A program made the translations under genes and the position numbers. Shown here piece after piece: positions 41,055-50,205 of a DNA stretch of 64,000 bases (its first letter is position 1; the number at the start of each line of letters is the position of its first letter). The DNA comes from Denitrobacterium detoxificans (GTDB taxonomy: Bacteria; Actinomycetota; Coriobacteriia; Coriobacteriales; Eggerthellaceae): contig NZ_SUUH01000003.1 of assembly GCF_015062615.1 (NCBI RefSeq), forward strand, positions 62,001 through 126,000. The letters are read 5' to 3'. The notes beneath the pieces are model-generated. The model had not been told where the DNA came from. It did no database searches and worked only from the letters and a program-made list of their open reading frames with translations.

Positions 41055-42800
41055 TTAGTGGATGTCTCCGGCCAGGAAGCGGGCGGCGTAACGGCCGAAC
41101 GTCACCTGACGGCCCAGGCAGTTGCCAACCAGGTACACGGGGTAGTTGCCCGCGTAGTAGCTGCCCGAGCAGGTGCCCACGGCATGCAGGCCCTCGATGG
41201 CGTTGCCGTCGGAGTCGATGACCTGCGTATCCTTGTTGATGCGCACGCCGTCGATGGTGGTCAGCAGGCTGCCGCCGTACCAAGCGCCGTAGAACGGAGC
41301 CTGACGGATGGCGGAGAGGCGATAGGCCTCTTTGCCGAACTGCGTATCCTCGCCTGCATCGTACATGGCGTTGTACTCTTCGATGGTCTTCAGGAAGTTG
41401 GTCTTGTCTTCGCCCTTGAAGCCCAGCTTATCGGCGAGTTCGTCGAGCGTGTCGGCCTTCATGAGCAGGCCCTTGCTGATGTACTTCTCGTCGTAGGCCT
41501 CGTCGACGGTGTGGCCATTCAGAGCGCTCTTCCAGGTCATGGCCGAGCAGCCCTGCGTCTGGAAGCGCTGCACGTCTTCGGGTGCGTTCACGTCGAAGAC
41601 CTGGCACCATACGCCGCCGGGATGGCTTGCTGCGGCGAAGGGGCGGCTATCGTAGTTGCCGCTCTCGTTGCACAGGCGCATGCCGTGGCGGTCGACGGTC
41701 AGGAAGGGCTGGCTGCCCAAATTGAACTGGCCGTTCGTGGCCCAGGTGCCGGCCTTTTCGTCTACGTAGCCAGCATCTACGCCCGGCTCTACGATGCCGC
41801 GGTCGAACACCATCGTGGCACCCACGGGGTCGAGTTCCGCGCCTACCCAGGCAGCGGCCTTGATGCCCTGGCCCGTGTTGTTCTGGTTGTAGTTCAGACT
41901 GGTAACGCACTTCACCGTCTCGGGAGAGCGTGCCTTCAGCATTTCGGGGTTGGCGGGGTAGCCGCCGCATGCCAGGATGACGCCCTTGGTGGTGTTGTAC
42001 TGCACGTAACCGTTGCTGTTTTTGCAGATGGCGCCCGTGACGGGGCCGTTTTCCTCGCGAATGAGCTTCACGAGTTCGGTGCTGTACGTGACTTCGGCGC
42101 CTTTGGACTGGATGAACTTGGTGAGCTCTTCCACGTGGTCGATGCGCGCATCCTTGCTGTTGGGGTCGTAGTTGGCCTTCACCACATGATGGCACTCGGG
42201 CGGAATGAAGTAGTTCGTGCCACCAGCGCGGCCGTCGCTGCCGTTTTCCACGTCAACGATGGCGGTTGCGGGCTCGCCTAGGAACTCGGTGTAGGTGTCA
42301 ACGAGCCATTCGACGGTTGCGCCCGAGTTCTCGATCCAGGTGCGGGCGACGGATTGGTCGTTCTTGAACGAAGCGTAGCGTGCCCATTCGTTGATCCAGC
42401 GGCCTTCGGAAAAGTCGATGCCCTGCTCCTTCTGCCAGCGCGAGTGAATGGCGCCAATGTCGAAGTGGCTGGCTGCGGGCTCGCCGCCCTTGTCGATGAT
42501 GGCGAAGTTTGCGCCCAGGTCGGCAAGCGTTGCGCCGGCGACGATGCCGCTCATGCCCGCGCCCACGACCAGAATGTCAACGTCCTTGGTCTCCTTGATG
42601 TCGCTTGCGGCGATTTCGGGTGCCTCGCCCAGCCAGTCGGTCGTTTCGGTGGCGCTTGCGGCAACCTTGTCCGCCTCCTTCTGGCTCGCGTTCTTCGGCG
42701 TGCTGCAGCCCGCAAGGCCGAGTGCAGCCAACGCGCTTGCTCCTGCGGCCCCGGTAAGGAAGCCGCGACGACTGATGCCATGGGTCGTTGCTTTGCTCAT
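41055..42800 (-). CDS. Tat-exported FAD-dependent fumarate-reductase-like flavoprotein (first)
   Basis: 581 aa from the ATG at 42800 (GAGGAG upstream). Signal: SRRGFLTG Tat motif, hydrophobic core and a lipobox-like LGLAGC, so the protein is probably a Tat-exported lipoprotein. FAD-binding: 'ILVVGAGMSGIVAGATLADLGA' at about residues 68-89 and the C-terminal 'YAGNYPVYLVGNCLGRQVTFGRYAARF'-type block. This is the flavocytochrome-c/urocanate-reductase fold that reduces an activated C=C bond outside the cell. No haem-binding CxxCH is present, so electrons must come from a partner not encoded here. Divergent from the LuxR gene at 43 kb, which probably regulates it. Substrate unknown. Confidence 0.9.
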   Translation of the reverse strand: MSKATTHGISRRGFLTGAAGASALAALGLAGCSTPKNASQKEADKVAASATETTDWLGEAPEIAASDIKETKDVDILVVGAGMSGIVAGATLADLGANFAIIDKGGEPAASHFDIGAIHSRWQKEQGIDFSEGRWINEWARYASFKNDQSVARTWIENSGATVEWLVDTYTEFLGEPATAIVDVENGSDGRAGGTNYFIPPECHHVVKANYDPNSKDARIDHVEELTKFIQSKGAEVTYSTELVKLIREENGPVTGAICKNSNGYVQYNTTKGVILACGGYPANPEMLKARSPETVKCVTSLNYNQNNTGQGIKAAAWVGAELDPVGATMVFDRGIVEPGVDAGYVDEKAGTWATNGQFNLGSQPFLTVDRHGMRLCNESGNYDSRPFAAASHPGGVWCQVFDVNAPEDVQRFQTQGCSAMTWKSALNGHTVDEAYDEKYISKGLLMKADTLDELADKLGFKGEDKTNFLKTIEEYNAMYDAGEDTQFGKEAYRLSAIRQAPFYGAWYGGSLLTTIDGVRINKDTQVIDSDGNAIEGLHAVGTCSGSYYAGNYPVYLVGNCLGRQVTFGRYAARFLAGDIH

Positions 42801-42880
42801 GTTCAACTCCTCGATTTTGATTCCTCCCATGCCGCGGACGGTTGCCCGCGGTCTGTGGCCCCACCATACGGCGCCTTGCG

Positions 42881-42954
42881 TGGGGTGGTCACCGCCCCAT
42901 TGGGGGCATTTTGTGGACGAAATGTGAATCGAGCCTTCACACCCCACTGGGGTG
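42881..42954. promoter_or_regulatory. Cluster of C4/G4 inverted repeats in a divergent promoter region
   Basis: Three overlapping or adjacent dyads: TGGGGTGGT/ACCGCCCCA (42881-42899), GCCCCATTGGGGGC (42894-42907) and the perfect CACCCCACTGGGGTG (42940-42954). They lie between the divergent flavoprotein and LuxR genes. LuxR-type regulators bind short dyads, so these are candidate operators (inference). Confidence 0.4.
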
Positions 42955-43049
42955 AGCTTTCTGAATAATCGCAGGTGGAGATAGGGTGGGTGCGCATTGG
43001 GCATTGCCTGCGCGCAGAAGTCGCGCATACAATGAGCGCGGGAGGAATC

Positions 43050-44531
43050 ATGATAGGGAGAAAACAAGTCGCAGACGCCATAGGCGTTTTCAATCCGCGG
43101 GTGTTCGCACTTATCGGTGTGTTCGCATGCATGTCCCTTTCGGGCACCATCGTTAATGCCCACGTCTATTCGTTCATCGCTCCTACGTTCGGGGCGGCGC
43201 GTGAGCTGTCCACATTCCTTGGCGGTCTGGTGTTCCTGCTCATCGCCTTGTGTGCGCTCTATCGCCCCCGCTTTCTCAATGCACGGGTGCTCTTTGTCGT
43301 GGCACTTGCTGCGTTCGTTCTTTCGGGTGCCCTCATGGCGTGCGGCGCGACGTGGGGCAATGGGGCGATCGCCTCGCTTGGCATGTACGTGCGCCCTGTT
43401 GCGTCTGGCATTTTCGCCCTGTTCGCCGCGCTTGCCCTGCTGGAATTGGAAGACGTGAGGCAGGTTGCGGCCGTGGTCGCGTTTGCCCAGTTGGTCGATT
43501 ACGCTGCGAGCCCGTTTCTCGTTGAATGCCTAAGCCCATCCACGGGCCCCATCGGCATTGCGGTGTGCGGCTTGGTGGGCCTTTGCCTGGGCTATCGGTT
43601 CGGCAGGGGGTCGTGCGAACGCGTACGCAGGGGCGAGCCCGCCCTCGACTTGGCCTTGGCGGACCCTTCTTCCTTCATCTCGCCTGGTCATGCGCTCTTT
43701 TTCTGCGCGCTTCTGTTCGGATTGGGCAATGGTTACGCCCTTACGCTCAACGAAATAGACAATGCCCCGCAACCTACTGGCTTGGATGGCTTCGTGGTCG
43801 TGCTTATCGTGCTCTATCTGCTGCTTGTTCGCGATAAGCGACAGGAAGACACGCTGTTTTCGTTTTCGGCCCTGCTTATGATGGCGGGGTTGATGGTGGC
43901 GCCCCTTGTGTTCGGGTTCCATGCGGGTTCTACGGCTCCGAATACCCTCATTCATCTGGGCTTTGAGACGTTCTCCGTGCTGTTGTGGATGGTGTTCTGG
44001 GGCATTGGCAGGCGTAGCTTCTTCAGCTTCCTGCCCGTGGTGTGCATCGCGCGCATGGCGAGCAGCGTTGGTACCGATATCGGTGCCGTGCTTGGGCATA
44101 CCTCCAATGGGTTCCTGCCCGGCGATCCCTTTATGGCAGCAGCGTTTGCGCTGGTCGTCGCCTTTCTGTTCTTCGCGTTCCTATGGGTTGCGTTTCGCTC
44201 GTTCAGCTTTACCGATACCATCAATGGCGTGATCGAGCTGCCGCGTGAAGCCGTGGTCGCGCACCTCGAGGCACCCTTGCATGACGAGGAGGAGGCCGAG
44301 GAGGAAGCCGATCCGTGGCGGGAGCGATGCGAAGCCATCGCCCACAAGGCGGGGCTCACGCCGCGCGAGACCGAAATATTCATCATGATGGCGCGTGGCC
44401 GCAATGGGCGCTTCATCATGGACCACTTCACCATCTCGCGCAATACCGCGAAAAGTCATATCAAGCACGTGTACAGCAAGTTGGGCGTGCATTCGCATCA
44501 GGAGCTCATCGACCTGGCCGAGCGAAGCTAG
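43050..44531 (+). CDS. Membrane-bound LuxR-family regulator (second)
   Basis: 493 aa from the ATG at 43050, with GGGAGG 4 nt upstream. About 12 hydrophobic segments (residues 15-395), a short acidic linker rich in Glu (about 412-425), then the LuxR helix-turn-helix: 'LTPRETEIFIMMARGRNGRFIMDHFTISRNTAKSH' covers about residues 435-470, ending with 'HSHQELIDLAERS'. It is the same class as the regulators at 31.2 and 48.7 kb but only distantly similar in the membrane part. Placed divergently from a Tat flavoprotein and 140 bp ahead of an AGCS symporter on the same strand. Confidence 0.9.
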   Translation: MIGRKQVADAIGVFNPRVFALIGVFACMSLSGTIVNAHVYSFIAPTFGAARELSTFLGGLVFLLIALCALYRPRFLNARVLFVVALAAFVLSGALMACGATWGNGAIASLGMYVRPVASGIFALFAALALLELEDVRQVAAVVAFAQLVDYAASPFLVECLSPSTGPIGIAVCGLVGLCLGYRFGRGSCERVRRGEPALDLALADPSSFISPGHALFFCALLFGLGNGYALTLNEIDNAPQPTGLDGFVVVLIVLYLLLVRDKRQEDTLFSFSALLMMAGLMVAPLVFGFHAGSTAPNTLIHLGFETFSVLLWMVFWGIGRRSFFSFLPVVCIARMASSVGTDIGAVLGHTSNGFLPGDPFMAAAFALVVAFLFFAFLWVAFRSFSFTDTINGVIELPREAVVAHLEAPLHDEEEAEEEADPWRERCEAIAHKAGLTPRETEIFIMMARGRNGRFIMDHFTISRNTAKSHIKHVYSKLGVHSHQELIDLAERS

Positions 44532-44671
44532 TGTCGCACTATCGCACTTTACTGTGGTACATCGCCGTGCAAAGAGCGCCTTCCGCAGATTTTTAACGCC
44601 CTGGAAACCTGCGGAGGGCCCCTTGCTCGCTACAATAGGCGAAATTTTTCCCGGAACAGCTAGGGGCTTCC

Positions 44672-46120
44672 ATGGATTTCATTACGGCATTTAGCGACAT
44701 CGTCAGCGAAATCGACTCGTTCGTGTGGGGCTGGGCGATGATCGCCTTGCTTCTGGGCACGCACATCTACAGCACGGTGCGAACCAAGTTCATCCAGCGT
44801 AAGATCGGAACGGCCATCAAGCTTTCGTTTTCCAGCGACGATGCCGATGCGGAAGGTGACGTAAGCCAGTTTGGCGCCCTTACGGCGGCCCTTGCGGCCA
44901 CCATTGGCACGGGCAATATTGTGGGCGTGGCAACGGGCCTACTCGCGGGTGGCCCGGGTGCCATCTTCTGGATGTGGATTACCGGCGTGTTCGGAATTGC
45001 CACGAAGTATGCCGAAACGTACATTTCCGTGAAGTATCGCGTGCGCGATGCCAATGGCGAAATGCTCGGCGGTGCCATGTATGCGCTCGAGCGCGGCCTG
45101 AAGCACAAGAAGCTTGGTCGCGTGCTTGCCGTGTTGTTCGCCGTGTTCGCATTCGTTGCCAGCTTCGGCATTGGCGCATCGGTGCAGTCGAACGCCCTGG
45201 CCGGCGTAGTGACCGCCTACATTCCCGACTTGCAATCGGGTGCCCAGGCCATGGGCGCTAATGCCATGATTGGCGTCTTCCTGGTCATTCTGGTGGGCGT
45301 GGTCATCCTTGGCGGCATCAAGAGCGTGACGCGTGTCACCGAGCGCCTGGTTCCCCTTATGGCCGTGCTGTACGCTGCGGGATGCCTCGTCATTATCTGC
45401 ATGAACGGCCAGTATGTGGTCGAAGCCGTGGGCCTCATTCTCACGTGCGCGTTCACGGGCCAGGCGGCGTTTGGCGGCGCTGTGGGTAGCGGTATCGCCC
45501 TGGCTTTGCAGTATGGCTTCAAGCGCGGCCTGTTCAGCAACGAGTCTGGCCTGGGTTCCGCCCCGCTGGTCGCCGCGAATGCAACTACGAAGAACCCCGC
45601 GCGACAGGCACTCGTTTCCATGAGCGGCACGTTCTGGGATACGGTAATCATCTGCGCCATTACGGGCATCATGCTCGTTTCCACCATGCTGGCTAACCCC
45701 AGCATCGAGGCGGGCATCCTGGCAGGCGATATCACCGCGGCCGCCGAGCTTACCACCACGGCCTTTAGCTCCATTCCCGTGCTGGGCCCGTTGGTGCTGG
45801 GCGTGGGCATGATCCTGTTCACCTATTCCACTATGCTTGGCTGGTCCACGTACGGCAATCGCGCCGTTATGTACCTGTTCGGCAAGAAGGGCATTCGTCC
45901 GTATCAGGTGGTGTTCCTGCTGTTCGTGTTCTGGGGCTGCATTGGCGGCGGCGAGCTGGTGTGGAACATCTCCGACATCACCAATGCGCTCATGGCCGTT
46001 CCGAACTGCATCGCCGTGCTTGCTCTGGGTGGCGTTGTGGCCGCTGGCACGAATCACTACGTGTACGAGAAGAACCTCGACGAAGTGGACGAGGCGGTTA
46101 TTCCGCAACTGCAGAAGTAG
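44672..46120 (+). CDS. Alanine/glycine:cation symporter (AGCS family), second copy
   Basis: 482 aa, about 11 TM helices, with 'ATIGTGNIVGVATGLLAGGPGA'-type core (about residues 73-94), 'AFGGAVGSGIALALQYG' and 'FSNESGLGSAPLVAAN'. Paralogue of the gene at 29.7 kb: the segment order is the same and many stretches are near-identical, but the rest has diverged. It imports a small neutral amino acid with Na+ or H+. Each AGCS copy in this window lies next to a membrane LuxR gene. Confidence 0.93.
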   Translation: MDFITAFSDIVSEIDSFVWGWAMIALLLGTHIYSTVRTKFIQRKIGTAIKLSFSSDDADAEGDVSQFGALTAALAATIGTGNIVGVATGLLAGGPGAIFWMWITGVFGIATKYAETYISVKYRVRDANGEMLGGAMYALERGLKHKKLGRVLAVLFAVFAFVASFGIGASVQSNALAGVVTAYIPDLQSGAQAMGANAMIGVFLVILVGVVILGGIKSVTRVTERLVPLMAVLYAAGCLVIICMNGQYVVEAVGLILTCAFTGQAAFGGAVGSGIALALQYGFKRGLFSNESGLGSAPLVAANATTKNPARQALVSMSGTFWDTVIICAITGIMLVSTMLANPSIEAGILAGDITAAAELTTTAFSSIPVLGPLVLGVGMILFTYSTMLGWSTYGNRAVMYLFGKKGIRPYQVVFLLFVFWGCIGGGELVWNISDITNALMAVPNCIAVLALGGVVAAGTNHYVYEKNLDEVDEAVIPQLQK

Positions 46121-46199
46121 CGCCTTCTCTCTGCTGGGCGTATCTCATCAGGGTGTATTCAATGTGCGCGTAGGTTGAAGCCATTTCCATTCTATTTTT

Positions 46200-46230
46200 C
46201 GGGCTTTTCGCTGTTGGGGCGAAAAGCCCG
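46200..46230. terminator. Hairpin downstream of the AGCS gene
   Basis: CGGGCTTTTCGC / GCGAAAAGCCCG, a 12-bp perfect stem with a 7-nt loop, 80 bp after the symporter stop. It lacks a T-run on the plus strand. Confidence 0.6.
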
Positions 46231-46309
46231 TGTTCGCATTGTTTCCCGCGCGCTACTATGGAACAAATGCGCAAGCAGCATGGTCCATCCAATCCAAAGG
46301 AGTTCGGCT

Positions 46310-47074
46310 ATGAAACCGTTGGAAATCAAGGGCATGGCAATCGGGGCGGGAGTCCCCAAGACCATTACGTCGCTTATGGCGCCCAATGTGCATGGCGCGC
46401 TCGAGGCGGCTCAGGAAGCTATTGCTGCTGGAGTGGACTGCTTGGAATGGCGTGGTGATTTCTGCGCGAACAAACATGATTTCGATTCTATGGTGCACGA
46501 TGCGCGCCAGCTTGCCGCTTCGCTTCCCCATAATCCGCTTCTGTTTACCTTCCGCTCGGAAAGCCAGGGCGGTCAATGCACGCTTCCCGTAGAGGAGTAC
46601 GTTGCTCTGAATCGTGTGCTCATCGAAGACGAGTTCATCGATATGGTCGACATCGAGACCTGGATTGGCGACAAGGCCGTACTCGACTTGGTGGAATGCG
46701 CGCATGCTCACGGCGTTGCCGCCGTGGTTTCCTATCACAATTTCCGGGGCACGCCCTCCGTCGAATGGATGGTTTCCCTGCTCACGCATATGGTCGACCT
46801 GGGTGCCGACATTCCGAAGATCGCCACCATGGCTACGTGCCCGCGCGATGCGTTGAACGTGCTTGCCGCTACCGACGAGGTGGCGCGCCTGCATACGGAG
46901 CGCCCTCTGCTCACCATGGCCATGGGCCCCATGGGCAGTCTTACACGCGTGGCGGGGGAAATGTTTGGCAGCGCGCTTACGTTCGTGGCCGTGCAGAAGG
47001 CATCCGCGCCCGGTCAGGTGGACGTGGCACAGGCGAAGCGCATGATGGGCGACATCCACGCCACGTTGGCATAG
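46310..47074 (+). CDS. aroD: Type I 3-dehydroquinate dehydratase
   Basis: 254 aa from the ATG at 46310 (AAAGGAG upstream). Converts 3-dehydroquinate to 3-dehydroshikimate through a Schiff-base lysine. Family sites: 'CLEWRGDF' with the Glu/Arg substrate contacts, 'VVSYHNFRGTP' with the catalytic His, and 'ADIPKIATMA' with the Schiff-base Lys; C-terminal 'GPMGSLTRVAGEMFGSALTF'. It is followed 63 bp later by aroE. Type I enzymes serve both aromatic biosynthesis and quinate/shikimate breakdown. Confidence 0.95.
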   Translation: MKPLEIKGMAIGAGVPKTITSLMAPNVHGALEAAQEAIAAGVDCLEWRGDFCANKHDFDSMVHDARQLAASLPHNPLLFTFRSESQGGQCTLPVEEYVALNRVLIEDEFIDMVDIETWIGDKAVLDLVECAHAHGVAAVVSYHNFRGTPSVEWMVSLLTHMVDLGADIPKIATMATCPRDALNVLAATDEVARLHTERPLLTMAMGPMGSLTRVAGEMFGSALTFVAVQKASAPGQVDVAQAKRMMGDIHATLA

Positions 47075-47137
47075 GCATTACGCCCCGCTCTTGCGGGGTG
47101 CATATAGTATTGGTTTCGCATACGAAGAGGAGAGAAC

Positions 47138-48016
47138 ATGGGAGAATCGGCACGTATCAGCGGACATACCCACCTGATTACGCTCATTGGCAATCCCACG
47201 ACGCATTCGCTGTCGCCTGCCACGCATAATCTTTCGTTCGAGCACGAGGGCATCGATACCGTGTACCTGTGCTTCGATGTGAAGGACAACGCTCAGCTTC
47301 CCAAGGTCATCGAGGCCATGAAGGTCATGGAAGGCTGGGACGGCAGCAACGTTACCATGCCCTGCAAGCAGGCCATCATTCCGCTGCTCGATGAACTCGA
47401 CGATGCCGCCGCTCTTATGGGCGCCGTTAACGTTATTCGCTATCGCGATGGCAAGACGAAGGGCTTCAACACCGACGGCGTTGGCTTCTGGGACAACGTG
47501 CGCAAGCATGGCGTTGACATCAAGGGCAAGAAGCTCACGCTCATTGGCTGCGGTGGTGCGGGTTCCGCCGTGCTGGTGCAGGCCGCGCTCGATGGCATGA
47601 CCGAAATCGACGTCTTCGAGATGCCCGAGGGCAAGGGCTCGCAGAACGCTAAGGAGCTTGCCCCCAAGCTGCAGGAGAAGACCGGCTGCAAGGTGAACCT
47701 GTTCGTCACGGGCGATATGGAGGCGCTGGCCGCTTCCATCCAGTCGTCCGACGTGCTGGTGAATTCCTCTCCCGTGGGCATGGGCGAGGGCTGCACCGAC
47801 ACTCCCGTTCCCGCCGAGCTCATCAAGCCCGGTTCCGTGGTGGCCGATACCGTGTACTTCCCGCGTGAGACCCAGCTCATCAACGACGCTCGCGCCAAGG
47901 GTTGCACCGTTGTTGGCGGCCTTGGCATGATGATCGAGCAGGCGGCCGTGGGCGAGGAGATCTGGTACGGGATCAAGATGGACACCGACATGATCGAGCG
48001 CGAGCTCTACTCGTAA
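47138..48016 (+). CDS. aroE: Shikimate (or quinate/shikimate) dehydrogenase
   Basis: 292 aa. Reduces 3-dehydroshikimate to shikimate with NAD(P)H. Substrate site: 'NPTTHSLSPATHN', 'NVTMPCKQ' with the catalytic Lys, and 'GFNTDGVGF' with the paired Asp. The Rossmann motif is 'LIGCGGAGSAVLVQA'. The longer chain (292 against about 272 aa in AroE) and pairing with type I aroD leave open a YdiB-like quinate/shikimate enzyme. No other aro genes are in the window, so a dedicated catabolic or acceptor-linked role is possible but unproven. Confidence 0.9.
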   Translation: MGESARISGHTHLITLIGNPTTHSLSPATHNLSFEHEGIDTVYLCFDVKDNAQLPKVIEAMKVMEGWDGSNVTMPCKQAIIPLLDELDDAAALMGAVNVIRYRDGKTKGFNTDGVGFWDNVRKHGVDIKGKKLTLIGCGGAGSAVLVQAALDGMTEIDVFEMPEGKGSQNAKELAPKLQEKTGCKVNLFVTGDMEALAASIQSSDVLVNSSPVGMGEGCTDTPVPAELIKPGSVVADTVYFPRETQLINDARAKGCTVVGGLGMMIEQAAVGEEIWYGIKMDTDMIERELYS

Positions 48017-48030
48017 GCGTTTCCGCTCGG

Positions 48031-48356
48031 GCGCTGGTACGGGGCCTCCCCTCGGGGGCACCGTGAGTCTTCGCCGGGCCGGTCCGCGGGTCCCCTGCGA
48101 GGCACCCGCTCCGCTGCTCGCGTGGTTTAGGCCCCGCACGGGCCTAAACCTACGCTCGTGCGCTCGCTGGTTCATGCTTTTACTGCGCGCTGCCCGGGGT
48201 TGCCCGCGGATTTGCGTGAGGCTTCGCCTCCCGCTCTCCGCGGGCAACCCTGGGTTCAGCGCTTTTTGTTTGCTTTCACAGTGCCTCTTCGGGGACCCGC
48301 GGACCGGCCTGAGTCGGTGGGCCGCTCGCTCCCAAGGGGAGGCCCTGTACCAGCGC
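48031..48356. repeat. Long imperfect inverted repeat enclosing hairpins
   Basis: Outer arms 48031-48056 and 48331-48356 match over 26 bp with two mismatches (GCGCTGGTAC... against its complement). Inner arms 48077-48095 and 48291-48309 match perfectly over 19 bp. The 190-bp interior holds the stem GGTTTAGGCCC/GGGCCTAAACC (48124-48150) and a 14-bp perfect stem (48197-48210 with 48237-48250) capped by GAGGC-TTC-GCCTC. Confidence 0.8.
48205..48242. repeat. 38-bp direct repeat, copy 1
   Basis: Begins CGCGGATTTGCGTGAGGCTT and ends CTCTCCGCG. An identical copy lies at 48533-48570, 328 bp downstream. Both fold into the same hairpin with a GAGGCTTCGCCTC apex. Confidence 0.85.
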
Positions 48357-48532
48357 TGGCGTTGCGGGTCGCTTGCGTGGGGCTCGCTGGGTCGTGGGTG
48401 TCCATCGTGCCCCGGTACTTGCAAGCCGGTTGGTTCGGGTCGACGGTGAACTCCATCCCGCTGTTTCGCCCTCCGGGCGAAAGGCGCTGTCTTCGGTTGC
48501 GCGCTCATTGCAGTTTATGCCTGTGGGTTGGG

Positions 48533-48570
48533 CGCGGATTTGCGTGAGGCTTCGCCTCCCGCTCTCCGCG
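48533..48570. repeat. 38-bp direct repeat, copy 2
   Basis: Identical to 48205-48242. Here the flanking bases do not extend the outer stem, so the copy folds as a shorter hairpin about 100 bp before the LuxR start. Confidence 0.85.
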
Positions 48571-48667
48571 TGGGGGCTATCGAGTGTCGCTTGGCGTATG
48601 CAAGGGGTCTGCCGTAGGCACTTCAAGTACAATGTTTCGGTATGTTGCAAAGCTGCCGGGAGGGGAA

Positions 48668-50146
48668 GTGTCGTACACGTCGTTTATTGCGCCTAGAAAG
48701 TTGGGCTGGGGTTTCTTGCTTGCGTGGGTATTCTGCGCGTTCTATGCGGGGCCTGCGGTTTCGGCCGTACCCAATCGCGAGGGCATGGGGCTTGATGCAC
48801 TTTCTCGCTTGCTCGTCGATTGCGCGCCCGTTACGGTTGCCATTTTGGTGCTCGTCGTGCTCGTGGCGTTCGAGGGTAGGATTGGCTCGGTGGCTCATAA
48901 GGGATGGGCTCGTTGGGGTGCTCCCGTGCTCACCGCGCTCGGTACGCTGTTGCTTTCGTTTTGCTCGGTGCTCGATTGCTCCTCAGCAGCGCTGTACCTG
49001 GTTGGCTCGGTGCTAAATGGCCTGGGTAGCGGTGTCATGTGGGTGCTCTGGGGCGAGCTGTACGCGCGTCTCCCCCAGGACGAGGTCGAGGCCGCCGCTC
49101 TTCTTTCCGCCATCATTGCCGCCATGCTCGTGTTGGCGGCATCGGCCATGAGCGGATGGGTGGCCTGCGCGTTCGTACTTTCCTTCCCGCTCATTTCGGG
49201 TGCGTTGTTCGTGCTTGCGTGGAGCCGCGACGGTGACTCGGCGGTTTCGTCTGATTACCTCCATCGCGCCGAGGAGGATGCCTTGGTGCAGGCGCACGAT
49301 TCCGTGCGCGGCAAGCCCATGAGCGCCATGCGGGCCATGGGGCGCAGCGGGTGGGGCGTGTTCTGCGCCTGCTTGTTCACCTGCATCGTGGGATCGCTGG
49401 CTCGCGTGATGGTGTCGGGCGCCGCGTTTCAGGTAATCGTTCTTTTGAGCTTGGCGTTCATGGCCGTCGTTGGCTTCGTTTCGCTTGCAGGCCCGCGTCG
49501 CCTCTCCATTGCGTTTCTCTATCGCTGGATGTGCCCCGTGCTCACGTTCGCGTTCGCCATGCTCATCGTGCTCGACGCCACGCTTGGCGGCTGCATCGCG
49601 TTTGGCGTGGGTCTGGGAGCGCGATTTGCGTTTTGCCTCATCACTCAAATGTACTTCGCGCGCTTTGCTGCCCGTGGGCAGGCTACCCCCACGCAGTCAT
49701 ATGGCCTTGGTTGGATCTTCGTTCATTTGGGCGACCTGGCGGGCGTGCTCGTCATGTTCGCGTTGGAAGCGTTGTTGCCATCTGCGGAAACGTCCTCGAT
49801 TGCCGCCGTATGCATGGTGCTTCTGGTTGTTGCAACCATGTACGTTCTGGGCGACAAAGACAGCTTTGCGCTGGCTTGGACTCCCGATGTCGGTAAGGCG
49901 CAGGCTTCGCCCGTCGAGGATGCTTCCTCTTCGGAATCAGGCTCGCGCATTCAGGAGCTTGCGCGCGAATTGAACCTCACGCCGCGTGAGACCGAAGTGT
50001 TCGCCCTGCTCATGAAGGGGCGTTCGGTTCCCTACATTCGTGATGAACTCGTGGTCTCGCGTGAGACGGTTGCCACGCACGTGAAGCACATTTACGCGAA
50101 GGCCAACGTTCATAGCCGTCAGGAGCTGCTCGACCTGGCCAATTAG
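48668..50146 (+). CDS. Membrane-bound LuxR-family regulator (third)
   Basis: 492 aa from the GTG at 48668, 4 nt after GGAGG; an ATG at 48632 would add 12 residues but has no ribosome site. About 12 hydrophobic segments with 'MWVLWGELYARLP', a motif shared by this regulator class. The C-terminal LuxR domain is 'LTPRETEVFALLMKGRSVPYIRDELVVSRETVATH' (about residues 435-470), then 'HSRQELLDLAN'. It is convergent with the second Tat flavoprotein, unlike the divergent pairing at 43 kb, and downstream of aroDE and the structured element. Ligand unknown. Confidence 0.9.
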   Translation: MSYTSFIAPRKLGWGFLLAWVFCAFYAGPAVSAVPNREGMGLDALSRLLVDCAPVTVAILVLVVLVAFEGRIGSVAHKGWARWGAPVLTALGTLLLSFCSVLDCSSAALYLVGSVLNGLGSGVMWVLWGELYARLPQDEVEAAALLSAIIAAMLVLAASAMSGWVACAFVLSFPLISGALFVLAWSRDGDSAVSSDYLHRAEEDALVQAHDSVRGKPMSAMRAMGRSGWGVFCACLFTCIVGSLARVMVSGAAFQVIVLLSLAFMAVVGFVSLAGPRRLSIAFLYRWMCPVLTFAFAMLIVLDATLGGCIAFGVGLGARFAFCLITQMYFARFAARGQATPTQSYGLGWIFVHLGDLAGVLVMFALEALLPSAETSSIAAVCMVLLVVATMYVLGDKDSFALAWTPDVGKAQASPVEDASSSESGSRIQELARELNLTPRETEVFALLMKGRSVPYIRDELVVSRETVATHVKHIYAKANVHSRQELLDLAN

Positions 50147-50205
50147 CCTTCTCGGCGCTATATAGGCCGCGCGCCTGCAAGTGCTCATTGCCCCGTAACG
50201 TAAAA

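Larger units (their letters stand above)
48017..48667. other. 650-bp gene-free, highly structured intergenic element
   Basis: No open frame on either strand resembles a protein. The stretch contains a long imperfect inverted repeat, two strong hairpins and a 38-bp direct repeat, all listed separately. It is more G+C-rich than the flanking genes by eye. Its last 40 bp is the leader of the third LuxR gene. It could be a MITE-like remnant or a structured RNA; transcription cannot be judged from sequence. Confidence 0.6.

Noticed and set aside
47078..48508. A 476-codon minus-strand frame over aroE and the structured element
   Set aside because: It is antisense to aroE for most of its length and Arg/His-rich in the rest, with no ribosome site or domain.
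48017..48667. tmRNA, RNase P RNA or 6S RNA as an explanation for the structured element
   Set aside because: No tRNA-like ends, no resume-frame peptide, no recognisable P4-type or other conserved core; the direct repeat is also untypical.
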